The notes under the pieces were generated by a model. That model was not told the DNA's origin and did not search any database. It saw only the letters and a program-made list of their open reading frames with translations. 64,000 bases of DNA, from positions 310,001 to 374,000 of the forward strand of contig NZ_QEYD01000003.1 of the NCBI RefSeq assembly GCF_003122215.1. The letters are read 5' to 3'. Origin of the DNA: Pararhodobacter marinus. Its GTDB lineage: Bacteria > Pseudomonadota > Alphaproteobacteria > Rhodobacterales > Rhodobacteraceae. A program made the translations under genes and the position numbers. This document shows positions 54,646 to 63,813 of this stretch, piece after piece; the stretch's first letter is position 1; the number at the start of each line of letters is the position of its first letter.

Positions 54646-56229
54646 ATGACCGAGCACAATTCTCCCACCCGTCACGACCGGCTTCTCATCATCGATTTCG
54701 GCTCTCAGGTGACGCAGCTGATCGCGCGCCGCCTGCGCGAGCTGAACGTCTATTGCGAGATCCATCCCTATCAGAACGTCACCGACGCCTTCCTGCAGGA
54801 TTTCGCCCCGAAGGCGATCATCTTCTCGGGCGGCCCGGACAGCGTGACGCGCGAGGGCTCTCCCCGCCCGCCGCAATCCGCCTACAGCCTCGGCGTGCCG
54901 ATCCTGGGCATCTGCTACGGTCAGCAGGTGATGATGCAGGACCTGGGCGGCGTGGTTGAAGCGGGACAAAGCCACACCGCCGAATTCGGCCGCGCCTGGG
55001 TGAAGCCGACCGAGCTGAAGACCGATCTGTTCAATGGCTGGTTCATGGACCCGACGGGCCGCGAACAGGTCTGGATGAGCCACGGCGACCACGTCGCCAA
55101 ACTGGCCCCGGGTTTCGAGGTCTACGGCACCTCGACCGGCGCGCCCTTCGCCATGACCGCCGATCTGGAGCGTCGCTTCTACGCCGTGCAGTTCCACCCC
55201 GAGGTGCATCACACCCCGAACGGCGCCACGCTCTACGAGAATTTCGTGCGTCTCGCGGGGTTCACCGGCGACTGGACGATGGGCGCCTATCGCGAAGAGA
55301 TGATCGCCAAGATCCGCGCGCAGGTGGGCGACAAGAAGGTGATCTGCGCGCTGTCGGGCGGCGTGGACAGCTCGGTGACGGGCATCCTGCTGCACGAGGC
55401 GATCGGCGATCAGCTGACCTGCGTCTTCGTCGATCACGGCCTGCTGCGGCTGGGCGAGGCCGAGCAGGTCGTGCAGATGTTCCGCGAGAACTACAACCTG
55501 AACCTGATCCACGCCGATGAGAGCGAGCTCTTTCTCGGCGCGCTCGAAGGGGTCACCGACCCCGAGGTCAAGCGCAAGACGATCGGCAAGCTGTTCATCG
55601 ACGTGTTCCAGAAATACGCCGACCAGATCGAGGGCGCCGAATTCCTCGCGCAGGGCACGCTTTACCCCGATGTCATTGAATCGGTCAGCTTTTCCGGCGG
55701 CCCTTCGGTCACGATCAAGTCGCACCATAATGTCGGCGGCCTGCCCGAGAAGATGGGCCTGAAGCTGGTCGAGCCGCTGCGCGAACTGTTCAAGGACGAG
55801 GTCCGCGCGCTGGGGACAGAGCTGGGCCTGCCCGCGTCCTTCATCGGCCGCCACCCCTTCCCGGGACCGGGCCTGGCGATCCGCTGCCCCGGCGAGATCA
55901 CGCGCGACAAGCTCGAGATCCTGCGCAAGGCGGATGCGATCTATATCGACCAGATCCGCAAGCACGGCCTCTATGACGAGATCTGGCAGGCCTTCGCCGC
56001 GATCCTGCCCGTGCGCACGGTCGGCGTGATGGGCGACGGGCGGACCTACGATTACGCGCTGGCCTTGCGCGCCGTGACCTCGGTCGACGGGATGACAGCG
56101 GATTACTATCCGTTCACGCATGATTTCCTCGGCGAAACCTCGACCCGGATCATCAACGAGGTGCAGGGCATCAACCGCGTGTTCTATGACATCACCTCGA
56201 AACCGCCGGGCACGATCGAAATGGAATGA
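54646..56229 (+). CDS. guaA: GMP synthase (glutamine-hydrolysing)
   Basis: It aminates XMP to GMP with glutamine and ATP. The 527-residue protein has a glutamine amidotransferase domain (C90 in LGICYGQQ, with QFHPEVHHT supplying H and E), the ATP-pyrophosphatase domain with the P-loop [10 protein letters not shown], and the C-terminal dimerisation domain ending [10 protein letters not shown]. Normal length. The start ATG at 54646 gives the usual N-terminus. Confidence 0.97.
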   Translation: MTEHNSPTRHDRLLIIDFGSQVTQLIARRLRELNVYCEIHPYQNVTDAFLQDFAPKAIIFSGGPDSVTREGSPRPPQSAYSLGVPILGICYGQQVMMQDLGGVVEAGQSHTAEFGRAWVKPTELKTDLFNGWFMDPTGREQVWMSHGDHVAKLAPGFEVYGTSTGAPFAMTADLERRFYAVQFHPEVHHTPNGATLYENFVRLAGFTGDWTMGAYREEMIAKIRAQVGDKKVICALSGGVDSSVTGILLHEAIGDQLTCVFVDHGLLRLGEAEQVVQMFRENYNLNLIHADESELFLGALEGVTDPEVKRKTIGKLFIDVFQKYADQIEGAEFLAQGTLYPDVIESVSFSGGPSVTIKSHHNVGGLPEKMGLKLVEPLRELFKDEVRALGTELGLPASFIGRHPFPGPGLAIRCPGEITRDKLEILRKADAIYIDQIRKHGLYDEIWQAFAAILPVRTVGVMGDGRTYDYALALRAVTSVDGMTADYYPFTHDFLGETSTRIINEVQGINRVFYDITSKPPGTIEME

Positions 56230-56297
56230 CGCCAAGGGGTCGTTAACCCTTTGGCAACAAATCGGGGCCATCCTGTCCGCACGGAGAGGATGGCCCC

Positions 56298-57167
56298 ATG
56301 CATCTGGACTACCCGGACTGGCTGCGCGACGCGGTGCCCACGGACAGCACCTTTCGCACAAAGCTGTCCGAGCTGCGGCGCGTCGAAGCCGCCTATGGCG
56401 ATCTCGACGCGCTTTACGACGAAGACGAACTCGCCGCGCTGATCGACACGCTGAGCTATTCCAGCGAGGATGCGCGCCGGGGCCGGCCCAATCCCTCGCG
56501 GTTGGAAATCACCGGCGATCTGCGCAACAACCTGGCGTCCTACAAAAGCGCGGTCGCGAAATATCAGCGTTTCCGGCAGGATATGGAAAGCGAAGCCGCG
56601 CATGCCACGCTGCGCCGCATGGCACCGGACGCTTCCGATGAACCAGGCGAACCGCCCGGACGGATTCTGTCGATGGAATCCGATCTGCAGCGCGCGCTGC
56701 GTGACGCGCTGGGCGATCTGGAGCCGGGGCTGGAAGCGGTGGATGAAGGGGGCGAGAAAATCGTCCCCTCGGGCCGGATCGACATACTGGCCCGCGACGC
56801 GGCGGGCGGGCTGGTGGTGATCGAACTGAAAGCCGTCTGCGCAAGGCGCGAGGTGCTGGGCCAGATCGCGGGCTACATGGCCGATATCGAAGCCGAAACC
56901 GGCGCCCGGCCGCGCGGCCTGATCATCGCGCCCGATTTTCATCCCGCTACCGTCTCGGGCGCACGGATGATCGACGGGCTGGATCTGAAGCGCTACGCGA
57001 TCCGCTTCGGCTTCAGCGACATGAGACGCGACGCCGCCGGGCCGGGCGATTCCGGCTGCGCCACCATCGCGCGTGCCCCACCCGAAACGCAGGAAGCCCC
57101 CGCCGTGGCGGGGGCTTCCGGGATGCGACAGGCGCCGGACGTAGCGCTTACATCGGCGGCAGGCTGA
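56298..57167 (+). CDS. NucS/EndoMS-like PD-(D/E)XK nuclease-domain protein
   Basis: A 289-residue protein. The central part (about 125-240) matches the catalytic domain of the mismatch endonuclease NucS: E128, D162 in GRIDILARD, E176-x-K178 in VVIELKA and Q189 in LGQIAGYM. The NucS DNA-binding N-domain is missing; instead there is a helical region with NNLASYKSAVAKYQRF, often found beside restriction-type nucleases. The last ~45 residues are encoded across a terminator hairpin and overlap the convergent gene by 20 bp, suggesting a lost stop codon. Target DNA structure unknown. Confidence 0.8.
   Translation: MHLDYPDWLRDAVPTDSTFRTKLSELRRVEAAYGDLDALYDEDELAALIDTLSYSSEDARRGRPNPSRLEITGDLRNNLASYKSAVAKYQRFRQDMESEAAHATLRRMAPDASDEPGEPPGRILSMESDLQRALRDALGDLEPGLEAVDEGGEKIVPSGRIDILARDAAGGLVVIELKAVCARREVLGQIAGYMADIEAETGARPRGLIIAPDFHPATVSGARMIDGLDLKRYAIRFGFSDMRRDAAGPGDSGCATIARAPPETQEAPAVAGASGMRQAPDVALTSAAG
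57092..57119 (-). terminator. strong hairpin inside the 3' end of the NucS-like gene
   Basis: GGAAGCCCCCGCC is followed by GTGGCGGGGGCTTCC, giving an 11-bp or longer GC-rich stem. It lies about 30 bp past the stop of the leftward phytase-like gene, so it is its probable terminator, yet the rightward reading frame passes through it. Confidence 0.65.
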
Positions 57168-59292
57168 AGAACATCGTCTCGCCCGAATGGTCATCAACGC
57201 CGTCATTGTCGGTGGCGATCCACATCGTGCCGTCCTGCGTGATGGCAAGGCTTTCGACCTTGTCCAGCACATAGCCCCCCGTCGCGGTCAGATACGGCAG
57301 CAGGTCGATGACGACTTCCGGCGTCACCACCGGCAGATCGCCCCCCAGCGGTGCGGGCTGCAGATCGGCCAGCGCCACGCGGGTGATCTGCTTCACCGAG
57401 GCGAGATCGCCCAGCTGGTTGTCGCGCTCGACCAGATACAGATAGCCGTCATGCGCCGTGATCTCGGACAGGCCGACCCAGCCCCGCTCATGCGCGGCCA
57501 GCGGGTAATGCACCGCGCCCCATTCGCCGGTGGCGGGCGTATAGGCGACCAGCTTCACCATCCCCTCGGGATCGTCGGCCCATTCGCGCTGCACGGCCAT
57601 CCACAGCGTGCCGTCAACCATCGTTACGCCCTCGAAGCCGAAGCGGCGTTCTTGCGACAGCAGGGCCTCGGGCAACGTCACCTCTTCGGTGATCGCGCCT
57701 GACGCGTCGACATGGTAAAGCGCATGCGGGATGTCGCGGTCGGTGCGGCCCTCATTGGCGATCCAGAAACCGCCCTGCCCGTCCAGCGTGATGCCCTCCA
57801 TATCCATCTGCGCGGCGGGCGCGCCATCGCGGGCGACGCGAATCGCGCGGATGATGCGGGCGGGCTGCTGCGACGGGTCGATCACGAAGATCGTCGGCTG
57901 CGCGCCATAGGCCGAATCGTTCACGGCATAGAGCATCCCGTCCTCGCCCGCGACGAGCCCCGAGATCGCGCCCCAGCCGGTCAGCGCCTCCATTCCCGCC
58001 GAGGTGAGCTGCGGATAGGCGGCGGGCGCGTCCTGCCATTCGTAGATAATCACATGCGAGCGCGCGGCACCATCGGCGCCCAGATCGGTCTCGTTCGCGG
58101 TGACGAAAAGCCCGCGCGACGGGATCGGCAGCAACCCTTCCGGCCCGATGCCCGAGGGCAGAAGCTGGCGCAGGACAGGCGCCGACGGATCGGTCGCGTC
58201 ATAGACGCCGATCACAGAGCCGCGCTCGGAGCCCACGAACAGCATCGGCGTGCCGTCGAAGGTGGCGGCGACGATGGATTCCAGCTCGGTCCCCTTCTTG
58301 CCCGACCGGCCTTCGGGATAATGGCCGATCTCGACGATCGCATGTTCCAGCGAGGCGCCGCTGTCATGGACCAGCGTGCCGTCCTGCGCGAAGATCGACC
58401 AGGTGCGGCTGCCGCCGTTCCAGTCGCCTTCATTGGCGATGGCGACATGGTCCGCGTCGAGCCAGGTGATCGCGTCGGGCTCGCGCAGGCGGGTGACGGT
58501 CTGATCGAAGACCAGCTGGCCGTCCCTGGCCGTGTCGACGCCCTCGGCCGTCGCCTCACCCGCTGAGAAGTGGCTCAGCACGGTGCCGGCGCGGTCGAGG
58601 ATGACGATATGGTTGTTTTCCTGAAGCGTGAGCGCGATCTCGCCCTCGGCATTGATGGCGACGAATTCGGGCTCGGGATCGTCGGACGCGATGTCGGCCA
58701 GGCCCGTGACATCGGCGCGGATCATCCCGGCGCAATCGATTGCACCCTCGGTCATCGGCAGGATCGCCACGAAGCCCGCCGGCATCTGCGGCAGCGCGCC
58801 CTCGTTCAGGTCCTCGTCGCGTTCGTTCTCGATGGCGACGGCAAGGAAGCTCTGATCCGGGGCGATGGCGATGGAATCGGGCTGGCCGCCCAGATCGCAG
58901 CTTTCGGTGACGCTGCGGGTCGCCACGTCGAGCGTCAGAAGCGCCCCGGCGGTCTCGACGTAATCCGCCGAGCGATTGACGGCCACGAAAGCGCTCGCCC
59001 CGGCGATCGCGACCGAGGTCGGCTCGCCCTCGAGCGTCAGCGCGCCGAGCGGCGCGGGGGTGGCGGGATCGGTGATGTCGATGAAGCCGACCGCGCCCGC
59101 CGGGCTGTCGGTATAGACCAGCGTCATCCCGTCTTCGGTAGCGGCGATGATCTCGGACGAGGTTTCCTCGGCCCCGGGCAGGTTCTGCGCGACGGGGAAC
59201 GAGGCGATGCGGTTGAAATGCGCGTCTTGCGCGATGGCGGGCGTGGCGCAGATCAGCGCAAGCGCGCTGGTGGAAAGCAGGCGGGCGGACAT
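57148..59292 (-). CDS. secreted esterase-like phytase-family protein with choice-of-anchor beta-propeller
   Basis: A 714-residue secreted protein with a Sec signal (cleaved after PAIAQ near 22). Residues about 25-380 look like a beta-propeller of the choice-of-anchor I type (IIAATEDGMTLVYTDSPAGAVGFID...), and about 400-714 resemble the phytase-like esterase domain (MDMEGITLDGQGGFWIANEGR, VESLAITQDGTMWIATDNDG, with acidic calcium-site residues). It probably hydrolyses organic phosphoesters outside the inner membrane. A Pho-box-like array lies upstream. Confidence 0.85.
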   Translation of the reverse strand: MSARLLSTSALALICATPAIAQDAHFNRIASFPVAQNLPGAEETSSEIIAATEDGMTLVYTDSPAGAVGFIDITDPATPAPLGALTLEGEPTSVAIAGASAFVAVNRSADYVETAGALLTLDVATRSVTESCDLGGQPDSIAIAPDQSFLAVAIENERDEDLNEGALPQMPAGFVAILPMTEGAIDCAGMIRADVTGLADIASDDPEPEFVAINAEGEIALTLQENNHIVILDRAGTVLSHFSAGEATAEGVDTARDGQLVFDQTVTRLREPDAITWLDADHVAIANEGDWNGGSRTWSIFAQDGTLVHDSGASLEHAIVEIGHYPEGRSGKKGTELESIVAATFDGTPMLFVGSERGSVIGVYDATDPSAPVLRQLLPSGIGPEGLLPIPSRGLFVTANETDLGADGAARSHVIIYEWQDAPAAYPQLTSAGMEALTGWGAISGLVAGEDGMLYAVNDSAYGAQPTIFVIDPSQQPARIIRAIRVARDGAPAAQMDMEGITLDGQGGFWIANEGRTDRDIPHALYHVDASGAITEEVTLPEALLSQERRFGFEGVTMVDGTLWMAVQREWADDPEGMVKLVAYTPATGEWGAVHYPLAAHERGWVGLSEITAHDGYLYLVERDNQLGDLASVKQITRVALADLQPAPLGGDLPVVTPEVVIDLLPYLTATGGYVLDKVESLAITQDGTMWIATDNDGVDDHSGETMFFSLPPM

Positions 59293-59346
59293 GGGGAGCT
59301 CCGATTGACGACTTGTTACCTGGTCCGCGCGGGCTTACGTCGCTTT

Positions 59347-59387
59347 CGTCACGGCCGCGTCACGGTTCGGTGACGGAACGATGACGG
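59347..59387 (-). promoter_or_regulatory. Pho-box-like array of four 11-bp units
   Basis: Units start at 59347, 59358, 59369 and 59380: CGTCACGG, CGTCACGG, GGTGACGG and GATGACGG, each 11 bp apart. On the minus strand the first two units read CCGTCATC-GTT-CCGTCACC, very close to the PhoB direct repeat (CTGTCAT, 4 bp, CTGTCAC). They end 74 nt upstream of the phytase-like start codon. Confidence 0.7.
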
Positions 59388-59397
59388 GGAGAGGGTG

Positions 59398-59670
59398 ATG
59401 AGCATTCGTCTGACGGGGAAACTGATCTGCGCCACCGAGGCGCAGGCGGCCATCGTGCGGGAATACCTGCCCGAGCACGTGCGGCTGACACTGGCCGAGC
59501 CCGGCTGCCTGGAATTCGAGGTCAGCCATGCGGGTGCGATGACCTGGGACGTGACCGAGCGTTTCACCGACCGCGCGGCTTTCGAGGCGCATCAGGCGCG
59601 GACCGGGGCCAGCGCCTGGGGCCAGGCGACGGCAGGGATCGCAAGGGAATACGAGGTCCGCGAGGGCTGA
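59398..59670 (+). CDS. small ABM-family (antibiotic biosynthesis monooxygenase-like) protein
   Basis: A 90-residue ferredoxin-fold protein of the ABM/quinol monooxygenase type: ICATEAQAAIVREYLPEHV, EPGCLEFEVSHAG, WDVTERFTDRAAFEAHQAR. Such proteins dimerise and oxidise quinols or act without an evident cofactor; the substrate here is unknown. The ATG at 59398 has GAGAGG upstream. It is divergent from the phytase-like gene and could share the Pho-box region. Confidence 0.85.
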   Translation: MSIRLTGKLICATEAQAAIVREYLPEHVRLTLAEPGCLEFEVSHAGAMTWDVTERFTDRAAFEAHQARTGASAWGQATAGIAREYEVREG

Positions 59671-59868
59671 CGCTAACCCGGTGTTAATATACCTGTGGTC
59701 TGATACGCCCGGGAGCGCTGTATTAGCCGATCCGGCGCAGGTTTCGCCCTCGCCCGGCATGCCGCTGGCATGCAGGTCTTGCGCGACCGGGCGCGCCGCC
59801 TTCGGCGGCGCGCGGGGCTGGCTACAGACGGAGAGGCCGCGCGCCCGCAGCCCCCGTCTTGTCCCCGT
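59671..59868. other. intergenic region with two perfect inverted repeats
   Basis: No gene seen in 198 bp. GCATGCC-GCT-GGCATGC (59757-59773) and GCGCGCCGCC-TTC-GGCGGCGCGC (59791-59813) are perfect hairpins lying downstream of hypE. Neither has a T-tract on the hyp strand, so they may protect the 3' end or aid Rho-dependent termination. Confidence 0.5.
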
Positions 59869-60906
59869 TCAGCAGATCCGCGGCAGCTGTTCGCCCACCA
59901 GCATGTCGACGATCCGGCTGCCGCCAAACGCCGTGCGCAGGGTGACGGGGACCGCCCCCGCTTCGGTCGCGCGACCGATGATGCAGGCGCCCTGCCCGGC
60001 CTTGGTCGCGCGCATTGCGGCGAGCGCGGCCTCGGCCTGATCGGCGGGGACGAAGGTGACGAGCGTGCCCTCGTTGGCAAGGTAAAGCGGGTCGAGGCCC
60101 AGGATCTCGCACATGCCTTTCACCTCGGGGCGCAGCGGCAGCGCGGTTTCGTCGAGCTCGACCGACACGCCCGCTGCCTCGGCCAGCTCGTTGAGGGTCG
60201 AGGCCAGTCCGCCGCGCGTCGCGTCGCGCGCGCACCGCGTATCGGGGGCAGCCCGAAGCACGGCTTCCATCAATGCGCCCAGCGACTGGCAATCGGATTG
60301 CAGATCCGCCGAAAGCATCATGTCGCCGCGCGCGGCCAGGATCGTGGCGCCGTGGTCGCCCAGCACACCGTTCACAAGGGCCACATCGCCGGGCCGGATC
60401 CGCCGCGCATCAAGGTCACGCCCCGGCGCGATCACACCGATCCCCGAGGTGGTGATATAGACCTGATCGCAGGCGCCGCGATTGACGACCTTGGTGTCGC
60501 CGGTGACGATGCGCACGCCCGCCACCGCTGCCTCGGCCGCCATCGAGGCGACGAGCCGGCGCAGCAGGGCGATCTCGCAGCCCTCTTCGATGATGAAACT
60601 GGCCGACAGCCAGAGCGGCCTTGCGCCACCCACGGCAAGGTCGTTCACCGTGCCGCAGACGGCGAGCTTGCCGATATCGCCGCCGGGAAACTCGACCGGG
60701 GTGACGACGAAACTGTCGGTGGTAAAGGCCAGCCGCGCGCCGGGTTCCTGAAGCGCCGCCTCGGTCAGGCGGGCCTGATCCTCCATGCCCGGGGGGGCGA
60801 AGACGCTGAGGAAAACGCTCTCGATCAACTCGCGCATCGCCTTGCCGCCCCCGCCATGGGCGAGCGTGACGCGCTCTTCGCGCAGGGTCATGACTGTATC
60901 CTTCAT
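59869..60906 (-). CDS. hypE: hydrogenase maturation protein HypE
   Basis: HypE dehydrates its carbamoylated C-terminal cysteine to a thiocyanate, the source of cyanide ligands for the [NiFe] site. The 345-residue protein has the N-terminal LAHGGGGKAM, ATP-binding FTTDSFVVTP and VNDLAVGGARPLWLS, ARDATRGGLA, and ends in PRIC with the essential terminal cysteine. Its ATG at 60906 overlaps the hypD stop (ATGA). Last visible gene of the leftward hyp operon. Confidence 0.97.
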   Translation of the reverse strand: MKDTVMTLREERVTLAHGGGGKAMRELIESVFLSVFAPPGMEDQARLTEAALQEPGARLAFTTDSFVVTPVEFPGGDIGKLAVCGTVNDLAVGGARPLWLSASFIIEEGCEIALLRRLVASMAAEAAVAGVRIVTGDTKVVNRGACDQVYITTSGIGVIAPGRDLDARRIRPGDVALVNGVLGDHGATILAARGDMMLSADLQSDCQSLGALMEAVLRAAPDTRCARDATRGGLASTLNELAEAAGVSVELDETALPLRPEVKGMCEILGLDPLYLANEGTLVTFVPADQAEAALAAMRATKAGQGACIIGRATEAGAVPVTLRTAFGGSRIVDMLVGEQLPRIC

Positions 60907-62057
60907 TGCGCCGCGACCTCCGGCGTCACCCGTGGCAGCACCCGCGCGCCCCCATAGGTCCAATAGGCCGCGCAAGCCCCTTCGGACGAGACCATGAGCG
61001 CACCGAGCGGCGTCTCGGGCTTGCAGCCCAGACCGAATTGCGGGCAGGCGGTCGGCTTGATGCGCCCTGTCATCACCGCCGAACAGGCACAGCCCTCGGG
61101 CTCGTCATCGGGCGAGGCGGCGTAACCGATGCCGAATTTCTCTTCGGCGTCGAAAGCGAGATACTTCTCGCGGATCCGCAGGCCCGAGGCGTCGATCTCT
61201 CCAAGCCCGCGCCAGGCGAAACGCGGGCGGCGTTCATAGACATCGGCGATGGCGGCAAGGCTGACGGGGTTGCCGTGCTCGGGCACGACGCGGGCATACT
61301 GGTTTTCCACCTCGGCCCGTCCGTCGCGGATCTGTTCCAGCACCATCAGCACCGATTGCAACAGGTCGATCGGCTCGAAGCCGGCGACGACGATCGGCTT
61401 GCCGTAATCGCGCGCGATGAAATCGTAAGCATGGACACCAATCACCATGGACACATGGCCCGGCCCGACGAACCCGTCGAGCACCATATGCGGATCGTCC
61501 AGCAGCGCCCTGATAGGCTCGGGCACGGTGATATGGTTGCAGAATACGCTGAAATTCGTCAGCACCTCGCGCGCAGCCTGCTGGATCGACAACGCGGTCG
61601 ACGGAGTTGTCGTCTCGAAACCCAGGCCGAAGAACACGACCTCGCGCTCCGGATTGCGCCGGGCCAGTTCCAGCGCGTCGAGCGGCGAATAGACCATGCG
61701 GATATCGGCGCCGTCGGCCTTGGCCTGCAAGAGCGATTTGCGCGTGCCGGGCACCCGCATCGCGTCGCCGAACGTGGTAAAGATCACGCCCTCGCGCTCG
61801 GCGATGGTGACGCAATCGTCGACTCGCGACATCGGCAGCACGCAGACCGGACAGCCGGGGCCGTGGATGAACTCGATCCCCTCATGCACCAGCTTGTCCA
61901 GCCCGTACCGGAAGATCGCATGCGTGTGGCCGCCGCAGACCTCCATGATATGCACGGGTCGTGCCTTCTTTGCGCCGATCTGGTCGGCGACGCGGCCGAT
62001 GGCGGAAAGCAACGCTTTCGCGGCTTTCGGATCGCGGAACTCTTCGACGTATCTCAT
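60903..62057 (-). CDS. hypD: hydrogenase maturation protein HypD
   Basis: HypD is a [4Fe-4S] scaffold that, with HypC, holds Fe(CN)2CO before insertion. The 384-residue protein has the conserved cysteine motifs MEVCGGHTHAI, HGPGCPVCVLP, GFETTTPSTA, and the C-terminal cluster ligands in CACSAVMTGRIKPTACPQFG and LGCKPETPLG. The start overlaps the hypC stop (ATGA). Normal length. Confidence 0.97.
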   Translation of the reverse strand: MRYVEEFRDPKAAKALLSAIGRVADQIGAKKARPVHIMEVCGGHTHAIFRYGLDKLVHEGIEFIHGPGCPVCVLPMSRVDDCVTIAEREGVIFTTFGDAMRVPGTRKSLLQAKADGADIRMVYSPLDALELARRNPEREVVFFGLGFETTTPSTALSIQQAAREVLTNFSVFCNHITVPEPIRALLDDPHMVLDGFVGPGHVSMVIGVHAYDFIARDYGKPIVVAGFEPIDLLQSVLMVLEQIRDGRAEVENQYARVVPEHGNPVSLAAIADVYERRPRFAWRGLGEIDASGLRIREKYLAFDAEEKFGIGYAASPDDEPEGCACSAVMTGRIKPTACPQFGLGCKPETPLGALMVSSEGACAAYWTYGGARVLPRVTPEVAAQ

Positions 62058-62341
62058 TGTTCCTCCAGCGCTTTCGCACCCTCCGCCATCGCGTCCAGGG
62101 TTTCCTGCGCCTCGCCCAGCCCGCGCAGGGCCTCCAGCGTGTCGGCGGCTTCCTGCGCGTCGATCACCGCCATCGCAAAGCCCACATGGATGAGCACCCA
62201 TTCGCCCACCAGCGCCTCGAGCGGCCGGTCGGCCACCGGCGCCAGCGAGACCTCGCGCCGCACGCCCGAGACATCCGCCATCGCCATCTGGCGCGCCGGG
62301 TCGGTGATGGCCACGATCTGGCCGGGAATTCCCAGGCACAT
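62054..62341 (-). CDS. hypC: hydrogenase maturation chaperone HypC
   Basis: A 95-residue chaperone starting MCLGIPGQIV; after Met removal C2 binds the iron centre, with H52 (GEWVLIHVGFAM) as the second ligand. It binds HypD and the hydrogenase large-subunit precursor. The C-terminus is an acidic helix typical of HupF/HypC proteins. It starts two bases after the hupR stop. Confidence 0.96.
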   Translation of the reverse strand: MCLGIPGQIVAITDPARQMAMADVSGVRREVSLAPVADRPLEALVGEWVLIHVGFAMAVIDAQEAADTLEALRGLGEAQETLDAMAEGAKALEEQ

Positions 62342-62343
62342 GG

Positions 62344-63813
62344 TTAATCCTCCTCGCTCATCGCATGCGGCTCAATGCCGTAGCGGTCCAGTTTCGAGCG
62401 CAACCCGACGCGGCTGAGACCCAGCTCGGCGGCGGCGCGGCTCTTGTTCCATTTGAGCCGCGTGAGCGTCTCTCGCAGGATGCGCATTTCCATCACCTCG
62501 ACCCGTTCCTTGAGCGTGCCTTCAAGGTTACCCACCAGCGTGGCGGTGCGGTCGGCGCTGTCCTCGCCGGGCGCGGACATCAGGATATGGCGCGAGATGA
62601 TCTCGGGGCCGATGGTCACGTTCTGGGCGAGGATCAGCATCCGCGTGACCTCGTTCCTGAGTTCGGGCAGATTGCCGGGCCAGTCGTAATTTTCGAGAAA
62701 ATCAAGGGCCGCTTGCGTAAAACCCCGCGCAGCCTTGCCGTGTTCGGCGGCCAGGTCGAGCAAGTAGCGCTCGGCCATCAGCGCGATGTCGCCCTGGCGC
62801 GCGCGCAGCGGCGGAACCTGCAGCGTGGTTACCGCCAGCGCGTAATACAGATCGGCGCGAAACAGCCCGTCGGCGACCAGATCCATCAGGTCGCGATGCG
62901 CCCCGACGATGATCCGCGCGCCCGAGGACAGCGTCTCGCGCGCGCCGACGGGCTGGAACGCGCCCTCGGTCACCACGCGCAGAAGCGCGATCTGCAGCGC
63001 CGGGCTGAGGCTGTCGACCCCGTTCAGAAAGAGCGTCCCGCGATCGGCTTTCTGCAGCAGGCCGATCTTTGTCTGCGTCACCCCCTGCGCGGCGCCCCGT
63101 TTCAGACCGAACAGTTCGGTCAGGAGCACCTCGTCGGGCAGGCCGGTGCAATTGAGCTCGAAGAACGGCCGGTCGCCGCGCAGAGAACCGTAATGCATCG
63201 CCCGCGCGAGGTCGGTCTTGCCGGTGCCCGCCTCGCCCGTGATCAGGACGGGGACGTCAAAAGCGGCGAAATGGCGGGCCAGCGCGATTGTGGCGTTGAG
63301 GCCGGAGCTGGGGCTGCGCAGGAGCTTGTCGAAGCCCAGCCCCGCCTGCAGCACGCGCCGCCGCTCTTCGAGCCGCGCCGAGGCGGTCGAACCGAGATAG
63401 CGCATCTCGAGCGTCATGCGTTCGTGTTCGCGGTTCAGCTCGAACAACCGCGCCGCGTTGCGCACTGCCATCAGAAGCTGATCAGGATGCCAGGGTTTCG
63501 TGATGAACTGGTAAATGCCGGCCTTGTTGATCGCCTCGATCATGTCGTTGGTTTCGGTATAGCCGGTGACGATCAGGCGCACGGTTTCGGGCCAGCGATC
63601 GCGGATCGCGGTCAACAGCTCGATCCCGGTGCGCCCCGGCATCCGCTGGTCGCTGACCACGACATGGACCCAGTTATCCTCCATCAGCGCCCAGGCCTGA
63701 TCGGCATCCTGCGCTTCGAGCACGGTGAAATCGTCCTCGAGCGCCATGCGCATGGCGGCTACCGAATGCGGCTCGTCATCGACGACAAGCACGGTCGGAA
63801 GCGACTTGGCCAT
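62344..63813 (-). CDS. hupR: HupR/HoxA-type NtrC-family response regulator
   Basis: A 489-residue regulator: receiver domain (1-125) with phosphoacceptor D55 ([10 protein letters not shown]), AAA+ domain (about 165-400) and Fis-type helix-turn-helix (about 445-480; [20 protein letters not shown]). Walker A GEAGTGKT (193-200) is intact. The sigma-54 contact loop reads GAAQGV (240-245) instead of GAFTGA, and Walker B reads LFLNGVD instead of LFLDE. This fits R. capsulatus HupR, known to act with sigma-70 RNA polymerase on hydrogenase genes. Its ATG overlaps the hypB stop. Confidence 0.95.
   Translation of the reverse strand: MAKSLPTVLVVDDEPHSVAAMRMALEDDFTVLEAQDADQAWALMEDNWVHVVVSDQRMPGRTGIELLTAIRDRWPETVRLIVTGYTETNDMIEAINKAGIYQFITKPWHPDQLLMAVRNAARLFELNREHERMTLEMRYLGSTASARLEERRRVLQAGLGFDKLLRSPSSGLNATIALARHFAAFDVPVLITGEAGTGKTDLARAMHYGSLRGDRPFFELNCTGLPDEVLLTELFGLKRGAAQGVTQTKIGLLQKADRGTLFLNGVDSLSPALQIALLRVVTEGAFQPVGARETLSSGARIIVGAHRDLMDLVADGLFRADLYYALAVTTLQVPPLRARQGDIALMAERYLLDLAAEHGKAARGFTQAALDFLENYDWPGNLPELRNEVTRMLILAQNVTIGPEIISRHILMSAPGEDSADRTATLVGNLEGTLKERVEVMEMRILRETLTRLKWNKSRAAAELGLSRVGLRSKLDRYGIEPHAMSEED

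Noticed and set aside
59673-59687. A CtrA-like site (TTAA-N7-TTAG on the minus strand)
   Set aside because: One base off the consensus, downstream of a gene rather than in a promoter; probably chance.
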